Positions 1-8,700 of a stretch of 64,000 bases of DNA are shown piece after piece; positions within the stretch are counted from its first letter, which is position 1; every line of letters starts with the position of its first letter. The DNA lies in the NCBI GenBank assembly GCA_965227445.1, contig OZ245751.1, forward strand, positions 4,154,001 through 4,218,000, read 5' to 3'. Source of the DNA: DT-110 sp030148525. Lineage in GTDB: Bacteria; Bacteroidota; Bacteroidia; Chitinophagales; Saprospiraceae. The position numbers and the translations under genes are program-made. The notes beneath the pieces were generated by a model. The model did not search any database. It was not told the origin of the DNA and saw only the letters and a list, made by a program, of their open reading frames with translations.

Positions 1-1
1 G

Positions 2-625
2 CAACTGCTTAGTCATCGTCCCCAGCACCAGGAATATTTGTCAGACAGGTTGGAACGAATGCAGCGTATGCAGATAGAAATACGAAATCTGGAAGGTGCT
101 GTAATCGATCCGTTGGCAGACCGTATCCGGGGATTAGAGGGCAGTTGTGGTCGGTTGTATTTTGATGTACTCAGTTTTGTATTGCCCCGACAATACCAGT
201 TTTCCGGACGAAGCTTTCGGCCCGCAGAGGATCCTTTCAATGCGTTTTTGAACTATGGCTACGGGATTTTGTACAGTCGGGTCGAAAAGGCCCTGATTCT
301 GGCTGGCCTTGATCCGTTTGTTGGATTCCTGCATCGGGACGACTACAATTACAAAAGCCTGGTTTATGACTTTATTGAACCATTCCGGATCTTTATCGAG
401 GAACCCGTTTTTAGACTATTCTCCGGAAAAAAAGTACGACAAGATCATACGGACGACCTGGCCAATGGGGTCCGACTGAATCAGGAAGGGAAGAAGCTAC
501 TGATCGAGCGATTGAATAAGCATTTGGAAGAAGATCGAATTCGCTATAAAGGGCGTAATCAGGCGAGAGGTAACATTATTCAGTTTGAAGCACATCAATT
601 CGCGAATGAACTCCTAAACACATAA
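2..625 (+). CDS. cas1: CRISPR-associated integrase Cas1, C-terminal part (cut by window edge)
   Basis: Cas1 is the metal-dependent integrase of CRISPR adaptation; with Cas2 it inserts new spacers next to the leader. The frame is open to the left edge, so the N-terminal part is outside the window; about 207 residues are visible. Family hallmarks are clear: GLEGSCGRLYF holds the first metal-binding Glu, GFLHRDD the His, and SLVYDFIEPFR the acidic residues of the active site. The YGYGIL and AGLDP blocks of the helical domain sit between them. cas2 follows after 5 bp, so the genes are co-transcribed. A TTG at 38 could be mistaken for a start, but the conserved frame continues upstream of it. Nothing suggests inactivation in the visible part. 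The Cas1 clade, and with it the system subtype, cannot be decided here. Confidence 0.95.
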   Translation, partial: QLLSHRPQHQEYLSDRLERMQRMQIEIRNLEGAVIDPLADRIRGLEGSCGRLYFDVLSFVLPRQYQFSGRSFRPAEDPFNAFLNYGYGILYSRVEKALILAGLDPFVGFLHRDDYNYKSLVYDFIEPFRIFIEEPVFRLFSGKKVRQDHTDDLANGVRLNQEGKKLLIERLNKHLEEDRIRYKGRNQARGNIIQFEAHQFANELLNT

Positions 626-630
626 GAAAG

Positions 631-921
631 ATGATTGCCTGGGTGTTGTACGATATTGAACAGGATCGGGCGCGAAATCGCGTAGCCCGTTATTGCAAGC
701 AGGCCGGATTACATCGAGTTCAATATTCGGTCTTTTTGGGCACCTTAAATGAACATGAGAAGGATACATTAGAACTACAGATTGAAGCCGAAATAAATCT
801 CGATAAAGATAAGGTCTACATTTTTCCGATGAGTAAGTCTGAGCTCAAATCAACGACTGTACTGGGACAGGCACTGGATAAGAAATTGGTTACAGATCAG
901 GTACATGCACTATTTTTCTGA
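631..921 (+). CDS. cas2: CRISPR-associated protein Cas2
   Basis: A 96-residue Cas2, the small ferredoxin-fold dimer that bridges two Cas1 dimers in the spacer-integration complex. The N-terminal strand carries the family motif WVLYDIEQD with the conserved Asp at residue 8. The central R-x2-RVARYCKQAGLHRVQYSV segment matches the usual Cas2 pattern of an Arg-rich helix followed by the QYSVF strand. Length is normal for the family. It starts 5 bp after cas1 and its TGA stop overlaps the cas4 ATG by one base (TGATG), which points to translational coupling in a cas1-cas2-cas4 adaptation operon. Confidence 0.95.
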   Translation: MIAWVLYDIEQDRARNRVARYCKQAGLHRVQYSVFLGTLNEHEKDTLELQIEAEINLDKDKVYIFPMSKSELKSTTVLGQALDKKLVTDQVHALFF

Positions 922-1496
922 TGATTAGTCTGACGCCTTCCCATATTATTGAATACTTGTACTGCCCGCGGTACACCTACTTTGAGTACGTCCTTCGCAT
1001 TCCACAAAATGAGACTAAGTACCACAAAGTTATGCGCGGAAGAGATTTACACCTGCAAAGGTCCCGACAGAACTTAGGGTATTTGCGAAAGCGAATCGGA
1101 GCAGTAGACAAAAAAATGGACCAATACCTGACCAATGACCTGCTACGCGGGGAAGTAGATGAAGTACTGTGGCTGAAGGATGGTTCTATGGCACCACTTG
1201 ACTATAAATTTGCGCAATACAAAGATCGAGTATTTGATACCTACCGAACACAATTGTATTGCTATGCGTGGCTGATAGAAGAAAATTTTGGGCGACAAGC
1301 TAACCGCGGGTTTCTGGTATATACCCGAAGCAAAAATCGGTTAGTAGAAATCGAAATCAACGCTACTCATGTGGCAAAGGTTAAGCAAGCATCGAGTGAG
1401 ATCCAGGAAATCCTGGTAGAAAACAAGTACCCAAAAGCTACAAAATACAAGCGGCGTTGTGTAAATTGTACGTACCGTAATGTCTGTACCAAGTAG
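921..1496 (+). CDS. cas4: CRISPR-associated exonuclease Cas4
   Basis: A 191-residue Cas4, a RecB-type nuclease with an Fe-S cluster that trims prespacers and helps choose PAM side and orientation. Visible marks: the N-terminal cluster cysteine in YCPR (residue 15), the GEVDEV block with a metal-binding Asp, the LDYKFA motif (Asp plus catalytic Lys), the QLYCYAWLIEE helix, and three C-terminal cysteines (about residues 180, 183 and 189) that complete the cluster. All four cysteines are present, so the protein looks intact. It is the last gene before the leader and array, on the same strand. The order cas1-cas2-cas4 differs from the commoner cas4-cas1-cas2 order. No effector gene is within view. 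Confidence 0.93.
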   Translation: MISLTPSHIIEYLYCPRYTYFEYVLRIPQNETKYHKVMRGRDLHLQRSRQNLGYLRKRIGAVDKKMDQYLTNDLLRGEVDEVLWLKDGSMAPLDYKFAQYKDRVFDTYRTQLYCYAWLIEENFGRQANRGFLVYTRSKNRLVEIEINATHVAKVKQASSEIQEILVENKYPKATKYKRRCVNCTYRNVCTK

Positions 1497-1686
1497 TTCC
1501 GGGTGGCCATTTATTTAGGCGGCCTTAAAAAGACACCCTAACAAATAGGTAATCAAGCACTTATACTTTCGAAAAATACAAAAACCCAGAAAAAGTTCAT
1601 TGACATAAAGGAAAAAAGCATGAGAAACAATACAGTGAACCACGGATTTAACCAACTGATTGTGAGTCAATTATTCAAAAAATCGG
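1497..1686 (+). promoter_or_regulatory. CRISPR leader region
   Basis: This 190-bp gene-free, A-rich stretch lies between cas4 and the first repeat on the side where new spacers should enter. The AT-rich character and the fact that all spacers next to it are unique fit a leader. A weak Bacteroidota-type minus-7 match (TACTTTCG, 1564-1571) is present but lacks a clear TTG partner; a TTGACA at 1600-1605 has no matching minus-10. Promoter placement is therefore open. A short inverted GGCC pair around 1503-1525 may be the cas operon terminator. Confidence 0.7.
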
Positions 1687-3270
1687 CTTCCAATTCAGCA
1701 TCCAGCTAAAGAAGGATTGAAACAACAATACATGGCGCGACACACAACCTAATACGAGGCTTCCAATTCAGCATCCAGCTAAAGAAGGATTGAAACCCAT
1801 TTATCCGGTCGTGGGCGTTTCTCACCCATTCACCTTCCAATTCAGCATCCAGCTAAAGAAGGATTGAAACTTGATCTACTACCTCGATTATATTTCCGTT
1901 CAGGTCTTCCAATTCAGCATCCAGCTAAAGAAGGATTGAAACCCAACAACTGGTGAAATTCCTTTGTGCCAGCAGTGGCTTCCAATTCAGCATCCAGCTA
2001 AAGAAGGATTGAAACAATTCCATCGTTAGGATGTATTCATCTTGTTGGATCACCTTCCAATTCAGCATCCAGCTAAAGAAGGATTGAAACAAGCTATAGT
2101 GGATAAAGAAGGAGAGGTTGAAGAACGTCTTCCAATTCAGCATCCAGCTAAAGAAGGATTGAAACACATGAGGGACATCCGGAGGCGGGGATGTTCTTTC
2201 CCCTTCCAATTCAGCATCCAGCTAAAGAAGGATTGAAACCGGTAGCGGTATTACCAGATGTGCTTGAATTAACTCCTTCCAATTCAGCATCCAGCTAAAG
2301 AAGGATTGAAACCAGCTGGACTTGATCGAACGCCTGATCGAGCGATATACTTCCAATTCAGCATCCAGCTAAAGAAGGATTGAAACCTTGGGTGTTGCTG
2401 TCAACAGGCTCGACGAGTTCCAGGCTTCCAATTCAGCATCCAGCTAAAGAAGGATTGAAACCCGGGACTTCAACCTGGTGCCTTACGCGGGTGCGACTCT
2501 TCCAATTCAGCATCCAGCTAAAGAAGGATTGAAACAATAATACCCAAAAACCGAGATAATGAATATCGACACTTCCAATTCAGCATCCAGCTAAAGAAGG
2601 ATTGAAACTGTATTTCACACACAAAATAAGAAAATAGCTCGTGTCTTCCAATTCAGCATCCAGCTAAAGAAGGATTGAAACTAGCGCCGGTGGAACATGC
2701 TTTCAATGCTCCTGGCAACTTCCAATTCAGCATCCAGCTAAAGAAGGATTGAAACAAAATCTGCTCGTTAGTCATGATTATGGATTTTTAGCTTCCAATT
2801 CAGCATCCAGCTAAAGAAGGATTGAAACATTATTCGTATAGTACAAATATTTGCACTATTCAAATCTTCCAATTCAGCATCCAGCTAAAGAAGGATTGAA
2901 ACCCACCTGGCAGCAGAAAAAGGAACATCCCCTTGCCGCTTCCAATTCAGCATCCAGCTAAAGAAGGATTGAAACTGAGCCCCGCGAGCTACCTGACTGC
3001 TCCACCCTGCTCTTCCAATTCAGCATCCAGCTAAAGAAGGATTGAAACACCGCTGCATTGTGAAATGAAAGCCGCCGGTCGATGTCCTTCCAATTCAGCA
3101 TCCAGCTAAAGAAGGATTGAAACAATGTACTGGAGAAAGGCTACAGCAAGATCAATGAACTTCCAATTCAGCATCCAGCTAAAGAAGGATTGAAACAAAA
3201 TGCGGGAGGTAGTAATGATTCAAGAATCTTATGCTTCCAATTCAGCATCCAGCTAAAGAAGGATTGAAAC
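1687..3270 (+). CRISPR. CRISPR array, leader-proximal block (22 repeats, 21 spacers)
   Basis: Twenty-two copies of a 37-bp repeat beginning CTTCCAATTC and ending GGATTGAAAC alternate with 21 spacers of about 35-38 bp. I found no mismatch among these repeats and no duplicate among these spacers. The ATTGAAAC end is typical of Cas6-processed repeats, where it gives the 8-nt 5' tag of the crRNA, so transcription runs left to right from the leader. Spacer 15 (2756-2791, reverse strand) and spacer 21 (3197-3233) both look like translation starts; spacer 21 holds GGGAGG just before an ATG. The block stops abruptly at 3270, where the mobile element begins within a spacer-sized gap. Confidence 0.98.
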
Positions 3271-3299
3271 AAAATTAAAAAAACTGCGCCTAATAACTA

Positions 3300-3337
3300 A
3301 GAGCGAAAGTCGGCTGAAAGCCAAGACTTTCCGCTCT
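3300..3337. repeat. Hairpin near the left (ori-like) end of the IS91-like element
   Basis: AGAGCGAAAGTC at 3300-3311 pairs with GACTTTCCGCTCT at 3325-3337 with one bulged C, and GGCT/AGCC extends the stem inside it. It lies 30 bp from the last repeat and downstream of the transposase gene, the place where oriIS is expected. There is no T-run, so a terminator is less likely. A second short hairpin (GGGCTT/AAGCCC) follows at 3413-3427. Confidence 0.6.
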
Positions 3338-3583
3338 GGTGTTGTACGAAGCCGGAGCGAGGTTTGAACGGCTGCCCTATGGGCGAAGAATAGCGATTTT
3401 GGAGTGCAGAGCGGGCTTTTTAAGCCCTAAGAGCACTTTAATTTCACAGATCCGGCCAGTTTTTCAAGCCGACTGAGGAGCGTAAGTAGGATAAAACCCT
3501 GGAATACGCTGGCATTTAAGCCTTCCGGGTGCCATTTTAGTTTTATGAACAAAGCACGGCTAAGGCAAAATGTGGACACTTGC

Positions 3584-4819
3584 CTACCCTATAAGCTCGC
3601 AAAATTTCCTCAGTACTTCAGCTAGCGGCCCGGCCCTTGCTGGTGGCAGCACGGCAATGAGCAGGTGCGTGGTAGTTGTTCCACAACAGGAGCAAAAGTG
3701 TTTTGGCAGCAAGGGGTTGAACATCGCTTTGGTCTGCTGCGACAGCGGCATAGCTTCGGCGCTGAGAGCTTGCCTGGCAGCTTGTAGCGCTTCTCCTTTG
3801 CTCCGGTTGCTGAGTATGCCGTAATGTCGGATACGCACAAATCGATGTGGGATAATATGCATCGCAAAACGGCGGATGAACTCCCACTGCCCAAGCTGCA
3901 TATGCTCTTTCTTTCCCTTTTTGCGGTAGTTTTTATAAGAGAAAGATACCCTGCTACCTGCCACCTTTTTGATGCGGTGGTTTGTGATAGCAATACTATG
4001 TGAATAGCGGCCAATGTAGTTGACTACCTGCCGTGCTTTCCGGAAGGGTTGCTCGGCGTAAGGCATCCAGGGTTTGGCAAACAGCCTTCGGAATAATCCG
4101 GTCGGCACTTTTGTTTGCGGTATTTGTCGCGCATTAATGGCCTTGCGTAACAACTTGGCATAGCGGGCACGGAATACGCTACCCATTACCTCTCGGTTAA
4201 ACAGGTATTTGCCCTTAGATTTACTGTGCTTCCACTGTCCATCGCCGTCGAGCCCTCCGGCCGGCACCATGCAGTGCAGGTGGGGGTGGAGGCTGAGGTT
4301 GCTGCCCCAAGTGTGCAGTATAGCCACCATGCCCAGCTTTGCGCCTACCCACTTGTGGTCCTTACCAAGCTTTTCGACCGTGTACCATGCAGCTTCAAAG
4401 AGTATGCGGTACATCACCCTGGGGTGGTGCAGGCACAAAGGATTGAGCGCATTGGGCAGCGTAAAGACCAGATGAAAGTAAGGCACGGGCAATAGCTCCC
4501 CGGCCCGCGCCTGTATCCACTGTCGACGCTGGCGCGCCTGGCAGTTCGGACAGTTGCGGTTGCGACAGCTGTTGTAGGCAATTTGTACCTGCCCGCACTC
4601 GGTACAGGCTACTTTGTGCGCCCCCAGGGCAGCCGTACGGCAAGCTCCCAAGGCCATAAGCATCCGCTTTTGGTGGGAGTTGAAATCCGGGCTGTGGGCA
4701 ATACGCCCGGCATGAGTGCGGATAAGCTGGCCTAAGCTGTAAACCGGCTTGCAATAAAGCTTATTCACCCTGCCAACAGTAGAGCGTATCCAGCGGGGAG
4801 TGCGCCCGGCTGCGTTCAA
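3584..4819 (-). CDS. IS91-family HUH transposase (Y2 type)
   Basis: Transposase of 411 residues that would move the element by single-strand, rolling-circle-like transposition. The N-terminal third holds a zinc-binding CTECGQ...CRNRNCPNCQ cluster. The HUH motif is HPHLHCMV, and the tyrosine motif is YIGRY in NYIGRYSHSIAITNHRI, giving the two tyrosines four residues apart that are typical of IS91/IS801. A cysteine pair (CSCCG) lies near the C terminus. The frame is intact. It overlaps the end of the recombinase gene by 59 bp from this ATG; a GTG at 4768 would give a tighter 8-bp overlap (GTGAATAA) and a 394-residue protein that begins just before the conserved KPVYSLGQLIR segment, so that start is also credible. 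Confidence 0.9.
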   Translation of the reverse strand: MNAAGRTPRWIRSTVGRVNKLYCKPVYSLGQLIRTHAGRIAHSPDFNSHQKRMLMALGACRTAALGAHKVACTECGQVQIAYNSCRNRNCPNCQARQRRQWIQARAGELLPVPYFHLVFTLPNALNPLCLHHPRVMYRILFEAAWYTVEKLGKDHKWVGAKLGMVAILHTWGSNLSLHPHLHCMVPAGGLDGDGQWKHSKSKGKYLFNREVMGSVFRARYAKLLRKAINARQIPQTKVPTGLFRRLFAKPWMPYAEQPFRKARQVVNYIGRYSHSIAITNHRIKKVAGSRVSFSYKNYRKKGKKEHMQLGQWEFIRRFAMHIIPHRFVRIRHYGILSNRSKGEALQAARQALSAEAMPLSQQTKAMFNPLLPKHFCSCCGTTTTHLLIAVLPPARAGPLAEVLRKFCELIG

Positions 4820-5582
4820 ACTGCGCTACATGCAGGTAATCAAGTGTAGTTTGAATATCCTGGTGACCCAATAAATCACGCAGGGAGATAATATCTATGC
4901 CATCTTCTAGTAAATGGGTAGCATAGCTGTGGCGTAAGGTATGGACATTTGCTTTCTTGTTAATGCCGGACTTACGTAGGTTCTCCCGAAAAATATACTG
5001 TATCGCCCGGGTACTGAGCGGCGATCCACAAGCCTTTCCATTGAATACATACTTGATAGGACAGGACTGCTGGAAGTAATCCTGTAGCCCTTTTTTCATG
5101 TAGCCGGACAAAGGCACATACCGGTCCTTCTTGTACTTCGACTGCCGGATGTGGATGGCCATACGCTCAAAGTCTATATCACGCTGCTGGAGCTTGGCAG
5201 CTTCGCTGATGCGCAACCCCGCAGAATAGATCAGCGCAAAAAGTATACGGTGCTTCTTCCACTTTGGAGTAGCAATCAGCTTTTTGACTTCTGCCCGGCT
5301 GAACACGGCAGGCAGTGACTTAATACGTTGAATGGATGGCAAGCGGATGGCCTTGTCTTCTCTGCCAATCAGCCGGAAAGCCATGCGCAGGCCGTATACC
5401 GTATGCTTGAAGTAGGAATAGGAAGGCGACTGGGTGTCCCGCAGCAGCAAGAGGTACTCATTGATCTGCTCATCGGGAAGTGAAGTAGGGCAGCACTGAA
5501 AATACAAGGCCATCTTGGCCAGGCACCGTCCATAGTTGTTTAGCGTGCTCTGTGAGCGCCCGTTTAGCCGGATGTTAGTCAA
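4761..5582 (-). CDS. Tyrosine recombinase/integrase of the IS91-like element
   Basis: A 273-residue phage-integrase-family recombinase. An N-terminal SAM-like DNA-binding domain (about 1-90) precedes the catalytic domain. Catalytic residues visible are Arg in SAGLRISEAAKL, the Lys after it, HTLRHSYATHLL (His-x2-Arg), the His of LLGHQDIQTT, and the nucleophile Tyr in LDYLHV. All are present, so the enzyme may be active. It precedes and overlaps the HUH transposase, an arrangement seen in IS91-like elements of Bacteroidota. Whether it helps transposition, resolves products or acts on other sites is not known from the sequence. Confidence 0.9.
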   Translation of the reverse strand: MTNIRLNGRSQSTLNNYGRCLAKMALYFQCCPTSLPDEQINEYLLLLRDTQSPSYSYFKHTVYGLRMAFRLIGREDKAIRLPSIQRIKSLPAVFSRAEVKKLIATPKWKKHRILFALIYSAGLRISEAAKLQQRDIDFERMAIHIRQSKYKKDRYVPLSGYMKKGLQDYFQQSCPIKYVFNGKACGSPLSTRAIQYIFRENLRKSGINKKANVHTLRHSYATHLLEDGIDIISLRDLLGHQDIQTTLDYLHVAQFERSRAHSPLDTLYCWQGE

Positions 5583-5683
5583 TAATTGCTGGTAGGTAGC
5601 GTGAAATGCTGGAACTTGAGCACAAGCTCTTTCAATTACCGTTTTTTTTCATCATTTTGAATTTTAAAGCATATGAAATAGAA

Positions 5684-5732
5684 CTAAAGGTAACTGATTG
5701 GAAGCTTAGGCACCCGCTTCAGTTACCTTTAG
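5684..5732. repeat. Hairpin near the right (ter-like) end of the IS91-like element
   Basis: CTAAAGGTAACTGA at 5684-5697 is the perfect reverse complement of 5719-5732, with a 21-bp loop. It lies 25 bp from the first repeat of the distal CRISPR block and upstream of the recombinase gene, so it probably marks the terminus of the mobile element rather than a gene terminator. Confidence 0.6.
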
Positions 5733-5757
5733 GTTTTGTACAACATCAGCTATACGT

Positions 5758-8700
5758 CTTCCAATTCAGCATCCAGCTAAAGAAGGATTGAAACGCCTTG
5801 CGCAACACCCTGATATTTTGAGCAATACGACTTCCAATTCAGCATCCAGCTAAAGAAGGATTGAAACAGTGTCGCCCGGGGATTTCCGCGGCGCATGTGC
5901 CAGCTTCCAATTCAGCATCCAGCTAAAGAAGGATTGAAACGGCGTTTGGGGTTGTCTTGCAGTAGTACGGCGTTGTCTTCCAATTCAGCATCCAGCTAAA
6001 GAAGGATTGAAACGGCGTTTGGGGTTGTCTTGCAGTAGTACGGCGTTGTCTTCCAATTCAGCATCCAGCTAAAGAAGGATTGAAACTTAAATGCTTCTTC
6101 TATTTCGCCAGTCATATCCCTCTTCCAATTCAGCATCCAGCTAAAGAAGGATTGAAACCCTGGAACACGGTAGAGGAAGTACAGGAAAGATCGACTTCCA
6201 ATTCAGCATCCAGCTAAAGAAGGATTGAAACCCTGGAACACGGTAGAGGAAGTACAGGAAAGATCGACTTCCAATTCAGCATCCAGCTAAAGAAGGATTG
6301 AAACATGGAGTCGGCTAAATTCCTAAATCCGGTGCTAACTCTTCCAATTCAGCATCCAGCTAAAGAAGGATTGAAACGCCAGGCGGTCCGCGCCCTGCTT
6401 AAAAAAGCTACTGCTTCCAATTCAGCATCCAGCTATAGAAGGATTGAAACCCGAGTGGGCCGGCCACATTGAGTCATTGCAGCCACGCTTCCAATTCAGC
6501 ATCCAGCTAAAGAAGGATTGAAACTGTGTTCCGGTGAACATACCGTAACGCCCTAACAACCTTCCAATTCAGCATCCAGCTAAAGAAGGATTGAAACAGC
6601 CGAAAGGAGGTCTCGAACCCCCGACCCTCGCAGTCTTCCAATTCAGCATCCAGCTAAAGAAGGATTGAAACTGTGTTCCGGTGAACATACCGTAACGCCC
6701 TAACAACCTTCCAATTCAGCATCCAGCTAAAGAAGGATTGAAACCGTACAACGCCGAAACGGCGACAACCCAAAATTGGGCTTCCAATTCAGCATCCAGC
6801 TAAAGAAGGATTGAAACATGGAGTCGGCTAAATTCCTAAATCCGGTGCTAACTCTTCCAATTCAGCATCCAGCTAAAGAAGGATTGAAACTGTGTTCCGG
6901 TGAACATACCGTAACGCCCTAACAACCTTCCAATTCAGCATCCAGCTAAAGAAGGATTGAAACTCGCTTACCCCTATGGCCCAACCAGCGCTGAAACTGC
7001 TTCCAATTCAGCATCCAGCTAAAGAAGGATTGAAACTCAAACAACGGTACTAATAAAACGCCCTGGGCACTTCCTTCCAATTCAGCATCCAGCTAAAGAA
7101 GGATTGAAACAGCTCATTAACCAGGGACTCATTGAGTCCGTTGACTCTTCCAATTCAGCATCCAGCTAAAGAAGGATTGAAACCAAATCTTGTCAGCCAA
7201 ATACTCAGCGTGTATACCGTCTTCCAATTCAGCATCCAGCTAAAGAAGGATTGAAACCGACCAGTTCCACCGGGAAACCCTATTGCGCACGATAGCTTCC
7301 AATTCAGCATCCAGCTAAAGAAGGATTGAAACAACTTGTCGTCTACTTGGTCGCGGTTGATCCGGACAACTTCCAATTCAGCATCCAGCTAAAGAAGGAT
7401 TGAAACAGAATAAACTCCTCCGCGACTCCGGGATCTCCTTCCGGCTTCCAATTCAGCATCCAGCTAAAGAAGGATTGAAACATAGCCGCATTGGAGCAGA
7501 GGCAGGAAACCCTGTCTTCTTCCAATTCAGCATCCAGCTAAAGAAGGATTGAAACCCGGAAGGCATTAAGGAAAGCGTACAGCAATTACTGCTTCCAATT
7601 CAGCATCCAGCTAAAGAAGGATTGAAACAACGCTTACGTATTCCAATGATACTGTTCCGATTTCCTTCCAATTCAGCATCCAGCTAAAGAAGGATTGAAA
7701 CGTCCCGTATCGACTTCTTTGGGATGGATGGGAGGATTCTTCCAATTCAGCATCCAGCTAAAGAAGGATTGAAACATTCAATTAAGGTAGGTTCTAACCC
7801 TCGATCGACGCTTCCAATTCAGCATCCAGCTAAAGAAGGATTGAAACGTTCGCTTCTTGCTCCTATTATGCATCGTGTCACTGCTTCCAATTCAGCATCC
7901 AGCTAAAGAAGGATTGAAACCTTATTCCAGAATGGTGAATGTGGTACAAATGAATACTTCCAATTCAGCATCCAGCTAAAGAAGGATTGAAACACATTCA
8001 AGTTCCATGACCATTTTCACCATCCTCTGCTTCCAATTCAGCATCCAGCTAAAGAAGGATTGAAACGCGATCACGCCGGAGGGTATGAGGATGAGGCACT
8101 GGCTTCCAATTCAGCATCCAGCTAAAGAAGGATTGAAACCAACCCAAAGTGGCGTATCCCCTGTCATTCGGTATTCTTCCAATTCAGCATCCAGCTAAAG
8201 AAGGATTGAAACTCAATGATCTTTGCCAGGTGTTCAATGAATGTTTCCCCTTCCAATTCAGCATCCAGCTAAAGAAGGATTGAAACATGTCGTCAAGGCT
8301 ATCATTATAGGTGATAGGTACTGCTTCCAATTCAGCATCCAGCTAAAGAAGGATTGAAACGCCAAGTCCATTACCCGAATTATGATGTCAGCGAGTCTTC
8401 CAATTCAGCATCCAGCTAAAGAAGGATTGAAACGCCAAGTCCATTACCCGAATTATGATGTCAGCGAGTCTTCCAATTCAGCATCCAGCTAAAGAAGGAT
8501 TGAAACTTGTCCAGGTCGTCAATATTGAACGTGTGTATTACCGTCTTCCAATTCAGCATCCAGCTAAAGAAGGATTGAAACTTGACGTTTACAAGGTGGT
8601 ACAGGCCGTAGTCTTTTCTTCCAATTCAGCATCCAGCTAAAGAAGGATTGAAACAATAATGAAACCACAGCTTTTGAGATTGAAAAAATCCTTCCAATTC

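Larger units (their letters stand above)
3271..5757 (-). mobile_element. IS91-like element inserted in the CRISPR array
   Basis: The 2.5 kb between the two repeat blocks carries a tyrosine recombinase gene followed by an overlapping IS91-type HUH transposase gene, both on the minus strand. Strong hairpins sit near both margins (3300-3337 and 5684-5732), as expected for the single-strand-recognised ends of IS91 elements. The exact ends cannot be fixed because IS91 elements make no target duplication and part of an interrupted spacer must lie on one or both sides. Identical repeats on both flanks and the lack of a second leader at 5583-5757 argue for insertion into one array. The coordinates are outer limits. 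Confidence 0.8.

Noticed and set aside
1600..1622. TTGACA in the CRISPR leader as a sigma70-type promoter
   Set aside because: No minus-10 at a suitable distance, and this group uses TTG/TAnnTTTG promoters.
1925..2236. Open frames on both strands inside the CRISPR arrays (also 7155-7525, 7724-7906, 8455-8640, 10005-10199)
   Set aside because: They consist of translated repeats (LPIQHPAKEGLK or FQSFFSWMLNWK) plus spacers.
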